Source: Calliphora vicina
Taxonomy: Eukaryota; Arthropoda; Insecta; Diptera; Calliphoridae
Assembly (NCBI RefSeq): GCF_958450345.1
Contig: NC_088780.1
Span: 103,242,226-103,306,225 of the forward strand
Length of the DNA: 64,000 nt
Reading direction: 5' to 3'
Both the position numbers and the translations under genes were made by a program. A model generated the notes under the pieces. It was not told where the DNA came from. It saw only the letters and a list, made by a program, of their open reading frames with translations, and searched no databases. Positions 1-10,189 of the stretch are shown here, piece by piece. Each line of letters begins with the position of its first letter. The first letter of the stretch is position 1.

Positions 1-225
1 TTCCAAAGTGAAGCGCATCCAAGAGAGAGCGTTCTGCATCGATCAAAAACAAATAGTCGGACTGGGCACGGTCTGGATTATAAAAAGGGTGAAGCAAAAT
101 TTCCCAACGACTTCATTCTAAACAGTTTTTAACAGCTATTGCAACATGTGGCCGAGAGTTGTCACGTTTTTCGGCCAATGCTCGCTTCAAACAAATCAGT
201 TCAGTCAGATTTCAGCAGCTCATAA
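1..225 (-). pseudogene. mariner transposase remnant, C-terminal part
   Basis: Read on the minus strand, this stretch gives broken pieces of a mariner (mos1-like) transposase: YELLKSD near 215, then RDNSRPHVA, WEILLHPFYNPD and QSDYLF in another frame. These match the family's YYELL, HDNARPH and PYSPDLAPSDYHLF blocks around the second and third catalytic acidic residues. A stop follows the NCLE motif and a frameshift separates the pieces, so it is dead. It runs off the window edge. The N-terminal part of the same gene lies at 1529-2060, across the inserted DD37E element. Confidence 0.75.
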
Positions 226-227
226 TA

Positions 228-1526
228 AGGAGTGAGATCGAAAAATTCTTAACACACGTTTTTCATTACATTTTTTAACCCAAGTATTATTTGAATTTTT
301 TTTTGATCAAGTTACCTTTGAAAAACATGTCAGTTATTATGTGTAATGTCAATTATATTAATTTTTTTGTTAATCTGATTAAAATGAGTGACCAGAAAAA
401 AGTGCGTACTGAAATTATTAAATATTTTCAACAAAACCCAACTTGGTCTTACAAAAAGTTGGCCAAGCATACAAAGGTCTGCCGTCAAACTGTTTCCAAT
501 GTTATTAAACAGTACCGGGAGAACTTGTCAGTTGATAGAAAACCTGGTTCAGGTAGAAGGAATGGTCCACATGATGTTTCTAAAGCCAAAAAAATAGAAC
601 GCATTTTCAAAAGAGCTCCCAACACATCCGGTAGGAAAGCAGCCCGGTTAGCTCAGTGCTCGGACTATTTGGTACGAAAAGTTAAAGCTAATGCAGGTTT
701 AAAAACATACAAGGCTCAAAAAGTTCCTGACAGGAACGCTACTAAAAATTTAGAGGCCAAAAACAGAGCACGGAAATTGAAGTCAAGTTTTATAAAAAAA
801 TATTCTTGCTGCATAATGGATGACGAAACGTATGTTCTGGCAGATTTTTCGCAACTTCCAGGTCAAAAATTTTATGTTGCTGATGCTCGAGGGAATGTTG
901 AAGAAAAGTTTAGGACCCAAAAGCAGACAAAATTTCCCAGAAAGTTCTTGGTATGGCAAGCAATATGCAGTTGCGGCAAAAGAAGCCACTCATTTGTTAC
1001 AACGGGCTCTATAAATACCGAAATTTACATCAAGGAATGTTTACAAAAAAGGCTGCTTCCATTCATAAGACTTCATAATGTGTCCACTTATTTTTGGCCT
1101 GACTTGGCATCCTGTCACTATGGCAAACAAGCCCTTGAGTGGTACAAGAACAATAATGTGGTATTTGTACCAAGAGAGGCAAATCCTCCAAACTGCCCGG
1201 AGCTAAGGCCAGTGGAGAGATATTGGGCTCTTGTTAAAAGAGAATTGAAGAGTACAAAAAAGGTGTCCAAAAGTGTGGTAGATTTTAAACGGAGATGGAC
1301 TACATGTTCGAGCAAAGTGACAGAAAGCACTATAAAAACGTTAATGGAAGGGTTTCCGAAAAAGGTTCAAAATTTCATCACTAGTGATTAAAACTATAAA
1401 AATAATTTTTTTTTGTAAATTGTAATAATAATTTCAATCAAATAAAAAAAAAATTAAAGCTGTAAGTTTAGTGGTTTCTTTTTTATAAACATATATGTAT
1501 GTTAAGAATTTTTCGATCTCACTCCT
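228..1526 (+). mobile_element. Apparently intact DD37E Tc1/mariner-class transposon
   Basis: A 1299-bp element bounded by perfect 26-bp terminal inverted repeats beginning AGGAGTGAGATCG (228-253 and 1501-1526). A TA sits on each side (226-227 and 1527-1528), the target duplication expected of the IS630-Tc1-mariner superfamily. It carries one uninterrupted transposase frame and an AATAAA-like A-rich 3' end near 1440. It is inserted in a mariner remnant whose two halves flank it. Degraded relatives occur at 22690, 30343/33316 and 49607. Confidence 0.93.
384..1391 (+). CDS. Transposase, IS630-Tc1-mariner superfamily, DD37E type
   Basis: A 335-residue transposase taken from the ATG at 384 (MSDQKKVRTEI). 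The frame stays open upstream to 291, but the extra 31 residues are hydrophobic, AT-rich and outside the family's usual start. The N-terminal third holds two helix-turn-helix DNA-binding segments (about residues 5-45 and 65-105) joined by a basic PGSGRRNG linker resembling the GRPR motif. The catalytic acidic residues are visible: D147 in MDDETY, D240 in WPDLASCHYGK and E278 in PVERYWALVK. There are 37 residues between the last two, which defines DD37E. No stop or frameshift is present. By family knowledge it would bind the terminal repeats and perform cut-and-paste insertion at TA. Activity is inferred, not shown. Confidence 0.92.
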   Translation: MSDQKKVRTEIIKYFQQNPTWSYKKLAKHTKVCRQTVSNVIKQYRENLSVDRKPGSGRRNGPHDVSKAKKIERIFKRAPNTSGRKAARLAQCSDYLVRKVKANAGLKTYKAQKVPDRNATKNLEAKNRARKLKSSFIKKYSCCIMDDETYVLADFSQLPGQKFYVADARGNVEEKFRTQKQTKFPRKFLVWQAICSCGKRSHSFVTTGSINTEIYIKECLQKRLLPFIRLHNVSTYFWPDLASCHYGKQALEWYKNNNVVFVPREANPPNCPELRPVERYWALVKRELKSTKKVSKSVVDFKRRWTTCSSKVTESTIKTLMEGFPKKVQNFITSD

Positions 1527-1528
1527 TA

Positions 1529-2060
1529 GATAGTACGCTTTTGCGCACATCAAATACAGAGAATTACCATAACGCCATGGATATTTGGCTTCACATACAA
1601 TCTCTTACACTTCGGGTTATTGCAATGGATCCATTTTTCATTGCAAGTAATAAGTCGGTGCCAAAACTATTTACTCTTGTAGCATTCGAGCATCATTTCG
1701 GACATGCAAAATCGTCTTTCAAGGTTTCTCGGCTTCCATTCGTATGGTACCCAATTTTCCTGCTTTTGGATGAATCCTGCTGCACGCAAAAGTTTTGAAA
1801 TTACTGCTTGAGTAGCTACCAATGATTTTGCAAACTCTTGTTGAGTTTGACAACAATCACAGTGGAGTAATGCCTCCTATTCTTGGTTTTCAAACTTTAT
1901 TGGCTAGCCTGGGGGAAATTTGTATTCTCACTCGCACGTTGAAACCGATGGAACACATTCACCATAAGATTTGGTGAGCAATCGGTGTGCTTCAGCGTCA
2001 CTTTTTTTCAAATTAAAGAAGTAAAGCAAAACTTCCCGAATGTTGTTGTTTAACTAAGTT
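1529..2060 (-). pseudogene. mariner transposase remnant, N-terminal part
   Basis: The minus strand gives, in order, VLLYFFNLKKSDAEAHRLL and GECVPSVSTCE, then (frame changed) FAKSLVATQAVISKLL, WVPYEWKPRNLERR and CNEKWIHCNNPK. These match the mariner (DD34D) order: first helix-turn-helix, second helix-turn-helix, WVPHEL linker, then the GDEKWI block holding the first catalytic Asp, here changed to Asn in CNEKWIH. A stop sits before FWHRLI. The gene continues at 225-1, so the DD37E element split it. It was probably already decayed before that. Confidence 0.8.
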
Positions 2061-2061
2061 A

Positions 2062-2446
2062 GAATGGATGATAGATATTTACCTTTAAAATAATTTATAA
2101 GTTATTAAAAGCCATCTATGGTAAATCCCCCATTTTTAAGTCATATTATATTTGAAATTCTTTATATATAGTTAAAATACACTAAAAGTTAATAAGATGC
2201 GAGTATCACACTGTAAATAACTGCAGATCGGCCTCATTTATGAAAAACTTTTGGAACATATTTTCCCCGTTTTAGGAATTTCATTAAGATATCTCCAATC
2301 GATCATGATCTACCGAATTATTTCCAAAATAAAACAATTTTAAATCTCAGTGCATAGTGCCCCTTATAAGAACCATACAGATGAAGCAACTGAGATGAGA
2401 AATAGAGTACCGTCCAATTAGTCTTAAATTTGTTTAAAGAGATCCC
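2062..2446. other. Spacer, no feature seen
   Basis: AT-rich sequence between the mariner remnant and the next inverted-repeat element. I see no coding frame or repeat shared with the rest of the window. Confidence 0.5.
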
Positions 2447-3191
2447 ATATGGGCAATTCCACGAGAATCGCTACCACGACTGAAAAAACAAAAACCCTTG
2501 AAACTTTTTTTCAAGATGATTTGAAAAGAAGAAAATAATTAAATGTTACTATGTGAAAGTATTTAGATCATATTAAAACATTTTAAAGACAAAAATAATA
2601 GTTTAAACTGATTATATTTAATTTTTTAATGTTTTAGGCTAAAATTGCGGCTAAAATTGAATTTGACTCTGATTGTTTTTTTGCTATTGTCATATTGTTT
2701 ATTGAAACCGAATGTATATTTTCAATTCACTTTTTTATTTTTTGTATACATACATATATTTACAGAATATATATTGTTTTATTATAAGAGAAAAAACTGT
2801 CACGTACGGTATGTCACGTACGATATTAAATTTTATTTATTATAAAATCATCCATAGATTATTTTTATTTAAATATGACGGATTGTAAAAGAAAAATATT
2901 TCGTTTAATGTAAGAAATTAAAAGAAAATATAAAGCGATTCGAATATTTTCGCATATTTCTACATGTACCTCAAAATAAGTTCCGTTTTATGTCACGTAC
3001 GATATACCCTTATTTCGCTCAATATTTTGGACAACAATATTTCGAAAGAACTATTTATTATTTTAAAGTATAGTACCCTCTGAATAGAACATAAAGACCA
3101 AATTATTTTTCAGATACTCTTATTTTTGCAAAATCTATTCCACTCTATAGGCTTACAAATGTCACGTATGATGATATGGAATTGCCCATAT
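2447..3191. mobile_element. Inverted-repeat element with CGTACG motifs, copy A
   Basis: Ends are the perfect inverted repeats ATATGGGCAATTCCA (2447-2461) and its complement (3177-3191). A TA lies at each outer edge, so the element proper probably starts TGGGCAATTCC. Inside are four copies of TGTCACGTACGATAT or close variants at 2799, 2811, 2991 and 3159, in otherwise AT-rich sequence with no coding frame. A second, larger element with almost the same ends and related motifs lies at 20232-21860. It looks like a non-autonomous DNA transposon; the repeated motif could be a transposase binding site, which is inference. Confidence 0.65.
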
Positions 3192-3707
3192 TTAACAAAT
3201 ACTTCACTGTGATCTCTGAGAAAGCATGATAAAAGACAAAAATTTTACACGTTAAGCAAGAAGTTCCGATATACCATATTCTATCAAAAGCCTTGGAAAT
3301 ATCTAGAATATTATAATGAAATCCCTAGTTTTAAAGAAAATCTTCTAAGGTTGTGATTGTATTTAAATTATATACAACATTATGATATGCCTTAACTTTT
3401 AATTTCATTTTAAACAACTTACCTTGCTTTGCCCATTTTAGGGACCTGGAAATAATTAAGGCAATTTGTTATTTATGTATGTAAGTATGTATTTTTCAAT
3501 ATGATTTATGTAAAATAAATATTATTAATTTTTTGATTAAGGAGACCAAGGGGCGTTGAACATATTTTAATTATATAAAAATATATTATTATTAAATAAT
3601 TAATTTAGGCACTATATTTTACGATATTTGTGTTAGAAAAATTATTAAAAACTTGAGGTAAAAAAAATATAATTGAAATTGACATTTAAAAATTATATTT
3701 TTTATAT
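3192..3707. other. AT-rich spacer, no feature seen
   Basis: Strongly AT-rich, with no coding frame and no clear repeat beyond homopolymer runs. Confidence 0.5.
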
Positions 3708-4252
3708 GCTACACTACTATAGTGGGGAGGGTATTATACGTTTGTAATGCCCAAAAATATTAGTCTAGCACCCATCTTAAAGTATACCGATCGACTCAGA
3801 ATCACTTTGTCCGCTGTGCGCAAAAATATTTCGATCAAATTTGAAGCTTATTGAAACTGGCTGAAATCGATCTATTATTTAATGTAGCCCCCATACAAAT
3901 GTCCTCCCGAAAAAGGACTCTATCGGTCATAAATGTTTAATTTATATAGGTCACCTAATTTTATGATGATCTGTCCATAATTATTCATTCAAGGCCCAGT
4001 TTCTAAATCTCTTAAAAATGTTGAAATTCAAATATAATTTAACAAAATGAAGTTTCATATTGAAATAAATCACACAGCTTAATCTAAGGGCAATCGGGGC
4101 ATAATTGGTCATAGCTCCTATATAAGACCTATTTCCGAAAATCACTCCTGAAAATAAATTATTAAAATTTTTAAAGAAAACATTTTTTTCTATTTACTCA
4201 TTGTAGGGTATTATATGGTCGGGCTTGTCCGACCATACTTTCTTACTTGTTA
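3708..4252 (-). repeat. Dispersed repeat P (Helitron/Helentron-like), internally deleted copy
   Basis: One end reads CACTATAGTGGGGAGGGTAT. The other is a hairpin, TATGGTCGG with its complement, followed by CTTTCTTACTTGTT. The same repeat occurs at 20666, 22390 (part), 27181, 40246 (part), 55590, 58190 and 61370 (part). The body contains GACCGATC- and CATATGGGAGCTATGA-type phrases on the complementary strand. A terminal hairpin just before the end, with no long inverted repeats, suggests a non-autonomous Helitron or Helentron. That assignment is inference. Confidence 0.7.
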
Positions 4253-5580
4253 AATTTATATAGAAACTTCATAAAACTAAATTGCCATACAAAATTTGTT
4301 TTATAAAGCTTTGATAAATTAAAAATTGGTTTTAGAATATGGCGGAAAATTTTATCTGACGCGTTATTTGATTGATTTGACGTTCTTATGTGGAAAATCT
4401 ATTCGATATTGAATTTCATTGTATTAACTGTGTGTGTTAATGCAGACATTCTGCTTCAAGTTTGAAGAATCTCACAATAATAGTTCCCTCGATATTCAAA
4501 AATAACTATTGGCACACGGCTCTGATCTTTGATCCCATACCAACTATGTACAATGATACTACACTTTCCTTCAGATATTCAAAAATAAGTGGCACACCCC
4601 CTGAAATACCCCAGGAGGGGTCCCCATACAAAAATTTAAAAAAATAACCATTTTTGGCACTTTACATGATGTACACACAGCCTCTTAAGTGAGTATATAT
4701 CAGTGAATTTGTTGATATTTTAAGATCAAAAAATCACTATATTTTCGGACTTAAATCTTTTTTTTTTAGATCCGAATCTATTATTCAACTTAATCTCCAA
4801 CAAACCGAAACTTTTAAATTTGAATCGATAGATAGATTTTAGGATTTTCATTATCTTAAAAAAAATCAAATAATTTTTGGTGTTTACTCACTTTTGAGGC
4901 TCACTGTATGTATTGTGTATAAATTTTGTTTATAGAGCGTATGATAAATATAAATGTGATGTATGTAGGTAATAAATAATATTAATCATACGTCTAGGAG
5001 AATCAGCAAAGCTTTATTTTTAAGATTTAGTGCGAAATGATTAACACAAATAGTTTTAGCGTGCTTAAGTAGCGGAGTATTCAACAAGCTCAAAATGGCG
5101 TTCGTGTCATACAAAACATATTTACCAAAATATTCGTAATCAAATTCTCCAAATTTTACCTTTGGGTCAAAATAAGGAACATCAGAATTCATTTTAGATG
5201 TATGGTTCCTTGGGCAGTTTCTTATTTTGATCCGTAGAATACGATTTTTCTTGCCACTTGGCGATTTTTTTGCGTCCCTACAAATCGACCCTCCATAAAG
5301 CACACTGTTGCCATCCCTTTAATTTTTGGTGTGGTATCAAAGTAATTTACACAAAGTTTGAAGACTCTCTTTGCATCCCAAAAATTTTAATATTTTTTCC
5401 ATACACATGCTCAAATCGATTTATACATGGATATCATATTAAAACTAAATAGTCCAGAAGTCTAATAAAGATTTAAGAATTTTATATCAGTTGAAATTTT
5501 TAAAGTGACCCGATCAAGTAATCTTGAGTTCTTAGCTTTTATTTGTTACCCATTTTAAAGAGTGAGTCAGACAAAACTTA
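4253..5580. other. Non-coding stretch with two degenerate repeat units
   Basis: No gene is seen. Two ATATTCAAAAATAA-type units at about 4492 and 4576, each followed by GGCAC, resemble the tandem array at 8002-8690. The stretch from 5290 to 5400 contains related phrases (AAAGTAATTTACACAAAG). Short open frames here are AT-rich and match nothing I know. Confidence 0.4.
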
Positions 5581-5707
5581 GACCCCTTTCACACTAGGCA
5601 ATTTAGTTGCGCAAGTATCTTGCCCAACAACAAAACAGCATGTAAAATTTTCTTCTCTGCAAACACAAGAGACTTGCGCAACTAAATTGCCTAGTGTGAA
5701 CGGGGTC
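5581..5707. mobile_element. MITE with 36-bp inverted arms and TTA duplication
   Basis: A 127-bp near-palindrome. Each arm is 36 bp, starting GACCCC and containing CACACTAGGCAATTTAG, with one mismatch between arms. TTA flanks both sides (5578-5580 and 5708-5710). A 3-bp TTA/TWA duplication is typical of PIF/Harbinger-derived miniature elements, so that is the likely class. Confidence 0.75.
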
Positions 5708-5844
5708 TTATACTTGTATTAAGGTAAATAAAACTTAAACCGTTCAATATAAAAATTCTCAAAAATACCTAAATTTATTCAAATATTTTACAAATTTATT
5801 AAACATTAAAATATTGGCATATTACTTGGTATTTAGATTTTATA

Positions 5845-6085
5845 GTTGTGTCTGTTACCTTTTTGGACGTTTTGATCCACTTACGCTTAAAATCGGACAT
5901 GTCCTGGGATACATTTCCTGTGTTCTTTAATTATTTTTTTTACAACTGCTTAATACCTTTCCACAGGTCAAAGTTCTAGACATTTGGCTGGATTTGCTTC
6001 CCGTGGTACAATATTTATATTATTGTTTGACTATTTTCCATAGTGGCATGATGCCAAATAGGTCCAGAAATATGAAGGCACAGAA
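5845..6085 (-). pseudogene. DD37E-like transposase fragment, second lineage
   Basis: The minus strand reads PSYFW.YLASCHYGK, then VPREANPAKCLEL, PVERY and VVKKIIKEHRK, with stops and a lost Asp in the second catalytic block. It is closer to the degraded copy at 28430-28870 than to the intact element at 228-1526, so it belongs to a second, older DD37E lineage. Confidence 0.7.
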
Positions 6086-6213
6086 ATAACAGGTTAGAAT
6101 TAATGATTTAGAAAAGATAATATCTGACATACATATTTTTAAAAGCTAAAGTGATTAATAAAATAATAATTTGTTGCACCAAGCATGAGTTTGGGCTGGA
6201 AAAGTGTGTATAC

Positions 6214-7818
6214 TAGGGTAGGTCGATTTAGCAATCGATATTGTGACATCGATTTTTCGATAGCAAAAAAAGCATTTTCGATGCGCCCAAATTTAAAATT
6301 TTTTACTTTTTCTCAACTTTTATTTTTAAGGCTTTTTAGTAGGTAATAAAAAAAATTCTTCGATTTAAAATTATTTAAATAAATCCTATCCACGCTAAAA
6401 TTGTGCGATTAAAACGATGCACAGTGATATGAGAAAAAAGGAGGGAAATAAATCTGTAACTTCTAAACCCTTAGTCCAATTTAAACGAAATTTCACATGC
6501 GCAAAGAGGAAGTATTGTCGAGTTTAAGTTTTGAACTCGGACCTCATGACCCCACCACGAGCGGGACCAGGGGTCCCTAAAGTAGGACACCTCGGTTATG
6601 TTAAATTTTAAAAATTATCATATTTCTTCGTTTGTGTTCCGATTAGAATCTTCTCATCGAGCACTACATAAAATTGTCTTTTATAGCTTAGGAGATATTC
6701 GCATTTGAAAATTAAATTTTCAACATTTTTACCCACCCTACTCCAGATTTTTGAAGACCGCGGTTCCAAATATTTCCCGATTTTCTCCACTTTTTCTTAT
6801 AGGATTAACAACAGATTTATATCTCAAATAAAGAAAGAATTGGTTAAAAATCACGACAGAGTCCAAAGTTACATTTTTTGCATTTGAATTTAAAAAAATA
6901 AAAAAAGGCGATTTTTCTCTATTTTTTTATTCTTTTTAAGTTATCTAAAAAGTTTCTAAGAGAATGTATAATGAATTTGTACTTTTTGAAAAGCTAACTT
7001 TACATCAAATATTTTAAATGAAAAAAAATTATAATTTTTGATACCGTGGGGACCAGGTCCATTCAAAAAATGCCAAATTTTTATGTAAAATTCAAATTTA
7101 GAGCAAAAATTCTCAAATCGCATAGTCGATATCAAATTATAATAATCTATTTAGATATGTTCTTAATTATTTTGTAAAGGATTCCGATAACCCCGCCCCT
7201 GTATGGATATTATAGCCAAAAAACGATAAAATCCCATTTTTCGAATTTTTCAATACTTTTTTGGATTCCTGATTACAAATTTCAAAATTTGTTTTCATTT
7301 TTCCATTTTCAATAAGAAAATCTAGATAAGTGTAAATTTCATTAACAAATATTCACAAATAAAAATTTTATTTCAATTTGAAAAATTTGTATCTATGCCA
7401 AAACTCATTTTTTGTCATATTTTTCAAAAAAGTATTCCATGAATTTGTTAATTGTCAAAAGATATATACATTATTGGAAAGTAGACAAAATCCTCTATCC
7501 ATTGATATATAACATGTCTACCTTATGTTTTTTACGTGGCAAATTAATTAGGGAAAACTTAAGAACTCGCAGATAATTAAAAAAACTAAAAAAAACTCGT
7601 ATAAAACTCTTTTTTTTTCGAAAAAAAATGATATAGCCATCGTTCTAAGCTTAAAATTTAACCTTGTAACTAACATATATTTAAACATTTGCGTTTTTTT
7701 ATTACCTACCAAAAAGCCTTAACATTTTTTTAATTTTCGCGGCTCGAAAATGATTTTATTGATTTTTTCAACACCAAAGCTATAGAAAATATCGACAAAT
7801 TTTTGACCTTACACCCTA
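6214..7818. mobile_element. hAT-like non-autonomous element with 8-bp duplication
   Basis: Ends read TAGGGTAGG and, on the other side, CCTTACACCCTA. They are flanked by GTGTATAC (6206-6213) and GTGTATAT (7819-7826), an 8-bp duplication with one change, and the A2/G5 end pattern fits hAT. The outer 150-200 bp are diverged inverted repeats sharing AAGGCTTTTT.GTAGGTAATA. The middle (about 6405-7500) is a diverged copy of the sequence found in the element at 16225-17718, so it is a nested insertion or captured segment. No transposase frame remains. Confidence 0.65.
6405..7500 (+). repeat. Diverged body of the CCTTAGCGCC element
   Basis: It shares long stretches with the reverse complement of 16225-17718, such as GGAAATAAATCTGTAACTTC, AGTAGGACACCTCGG and TTCGCATTTGAAAATTAA. 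The TCGAGCCCTTAGCGCC ends are not recognisable here. No coding frame is conserved between copies. Confidence 0.65.
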
Positions 7819-8001
7819 GTGTATATGGTTTTTCTGATTCACTCTTTATATAATTCTTTGAAAATTGTTTATCCTCTGAAATTCAAAAGTGTGAGTGATC
7901 TCTACTTTCACTTATATATCGATTTTTCAAAGTCTACAAATGACGTTTGCACGGTGTAATGGTAACAAAATATTTAGTATGAAACAATTATAGTTTTCCA
8001 T

Positions 8002-8690
8002 ATATTCAATACTATCTATTTACTTTATATGGGAGTGGTCACGCCCACTGTTCCGATATTTATCTCAACAACGGATTCATAGAAAGTTAAACGAAGTTCG
8101 AAACCTTTGACAAAAATAGTTTCCAAAATATTCAATAATGAATATTGTATGGTAGGTGCAAACTCCCTCGTTCCGATTACGCCCATTTTGTAACTCAAGT
8201 AAAGTTTTAAGAAACTCACTATTATAGTTATTCAGATATTCGATAATAAATATTTACATAGTATGGGTGGGTCCAATCCCACTGTTCCGATTTCCTTAAT
8301 TTTTAGCGCATCAGAGACTGTAATCAAAATAATTTACACAAAGCTTAAAGACTTACAGTTCTTTAGATATTCTATAAAAACGAATTACTTGGTATGAAAG
8401 GTGCCACGCCCCCTGTTATTATTTATAATGCTAACAAAATAACTGTTACCAAGTATAGAGGCTTTAACTGCTTTAGTTCTGCAGATATTCAATAATAACT
8501 ATTTACTGTATATAGGAGAGGCCAAACTACGTAAAATATTAAGAAAGTGGTTCGTGATGGGAAATTTATTTGTGAAAAGATTAAAGTCTTTCGCAATTAT
8601 AGTAATACAGATATTCGAAAATAACTATTTGCTTCATATGGGAAGTGCCACGCCCACTAATCCAATGCCGTCCGTTTTCCAACTAATTAC
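8002..8690. repeat. Degenerate tandem repeat, unit about 122 bp, six units
   Basis: The anchor phrase ATATTC(A/G)ATAATAACTATTTAC recurs at 8002, 8128, 8236, 8367, 8485 and 8611, a spacing of 108-131 bp. Most units follow it with a TATGGGAGTGG.CACGCCCACTGTTCCGAT-like block. Units are strongly diverged. Two related units lie at 4492 and 4576. Confidence 0.6.
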
Positions 8691-9042
8691 GTTAGACCTC
8701 AAACAAACTGATACGAACTTTAGTTTAAATAACAAAAATATAAAATAGCATAGAAAACAACTTAAATTTAGTAAAAATAGCATAAAAAAACTATAAATAT
8801 TTGTAAAATAACTTGTTTTTAAATAAATCTAAACAAATACAGCTTAAACTTAATTTAAACAATTAAAAATTAGTACAAGATAATACAAATATTCTTAAGT
8901 GTATTAAAAAATAGGCTTAGAAATAATTAAAAATAATGCAATTTATGGAATCATTTTAGGTGATGTTTTCCGATCATTGGAAATAGTCTATAAATAGAAA
9001 ATCATAGAAAATTGATTAAACAGTTGGAATTCAAAATAAAAT

Positions 9043-9201
9043 TTATTTAAAAACCTGTAAGAGTGAAGCTTTTGATTGCATTTCCGATTCACAAGAGCCC
9101 CGATGTATGGACGATGAATTTGTGGTGGCCTTACGACTCATGCTGCGTTGGGATGTTTGTGATCGGCGTGCATTTGAGGATGTTTTACCAAAGAGTATGG
9201 C
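9043..9201 (-). CDS. PK2-R: Pyrokinin-2 receptor, coding exon 3 (C-terminal tail)
   Basis: The last coding exon. On the minus strand a TTTCCTTAG acceptor is followed by codons for AILFGKTSSNARRSQTSQRS, a Ser/Thr/Arg-rich tail, and a TAA at 9045-9043. It is 53 codons long and in phase 0 with exon 2, which ends in AFK, giving SNKFRQAFKAILFGK. This continues as expected for insect pyrokinin-2 receptors, where AFKAVLFGK follows helix 8. The tail has many Ser/Thr residues of the kind phosphorylated by receptor kinases. A minus-strand AATAAA overlaps the stop region. The opposite strand carries an open frame that is only a shadow. Confidence 0.8.
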   Translation of the reverse strand, partial: AILFGKTSSNARRSQTSQRSMSRKATTNSSSIHRGSCESEMQSKASLLQVFK

Positions 9202-9278
9202 CTAAGGAAAACAACAAAACATTAAATTGTAAATTAATAAAGTGAATGATATTTTTAAATCTTTCCCGCAATACCCAC

Positions 9279-9628
9279 CTTAAAAGCCTGACGAAATTTA
9301 TTACTCATGAGATTGTACAATAGCGGATTAATGCAGGTGGATAAGAAATACAAAACACCTGAAATATACGTCAATATTGTGTAGATTTTTGTATGATGAT
9401 CATGTTGTGCATTTTTCTTAAAACTATTATGATTGAGATCAGTTGTAGCTGCAGTTGCAGCTCCCGTAGCTGCTAATATTTGTTCAGTTGTTAGAGAATC
9501 ATCATAAATTGTGGTTGCTGCACTACTCTCCTCTTCAGTGGGTATTATTACACTGCTGCCATAGACCGCTATAAGACGCTGTGCATGAAATGGTGCCCAA
9601 CACAAAAAGAAACAGATGACTACGGCCA
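9279..9628 (-). CDS. PK2-R: Pyrokinin-2 receptor, coding exon 2 (TM6-TM7)
   Basis: Encodes transmembrane helix 6 with the FFLCWAPFHAQRL signature, extracellular loop 3, helix 7 with the NPxxY motif (STCINPLLYNLM) and helix 8 (SNKFRQAFK). The acceptor TTCAATTAG lies just before 9628. The two bases TG complete the Val codon started by exon 1, restoring RVLKMLVAVVICFFLCWAPF. The donor is AAG|GTGGGT at 9279. Reading through would add only VGIAGKI and a stop. Extracellular loop 3 is about 55 residues, rich in Ala, Thr and acidic residues, much longer than the short loop I expect in related receptors. CWAPFHAQRL and the NPLLYN region are typical of pyrokinin/neuromedin-U-type receptors. Confidence 0.9.
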
Positions 9629-10189
9629 CTAATTGAACGAAAATCGTTAAGAAATTATTAACGAAATTTGAAAAATACATACATTCATACTCGTTTTACA
9701 AGTAATATTTAATATTTTACACACATATGACGAACACATTTATACATAAGTAAACACATACATATTTATAATAATACTTAGTGCATAACAATTAGACAAA
9801 TACATTTAATATTAGATATTGAATACTTAAAATACCAAACTTAGAATGAGTGTAATTGTTTTGCCACTACAGCTATTTGGATTTTTTTTGTTTGGGTAAT
9901 TTGTCTATTGATTGATAAGTATTCTAAATGATAATTGTCGTGCTTTTTTATGGTTTTTGTTAAATATGCAGTATGTATTTTATGAGTGGATAAGTATCGG
10001 TATATAAGTATGAGAAATTCAAATAATATATTAAATATAAATGAAGGAAACTTTAAAATAATGTTCATGTTGCCACGCTTCTCAACTCTATTTCCGTCTA
10101 AAATTAGTCTTCTTTTTAACAAGTACAATTTCATCACGATATCAATTATTACAAGACAATTTATAAATGTTCATTCCATTTTCTGAGGG

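Noticed and set aside
2799..3172. TGTCACGTACG motifs as host transcription factor sites
   Set aside because: They fall inside a bounded inverted-repeat element and far from any gene start, so a transposon role is more likely.
9063..9245. Plus-strand open frame of 60 codons
   Set aside because: It is the complement of the receptor tail exon, which has a splice acceptor, correct phase and family-like sequence on the minus strand.
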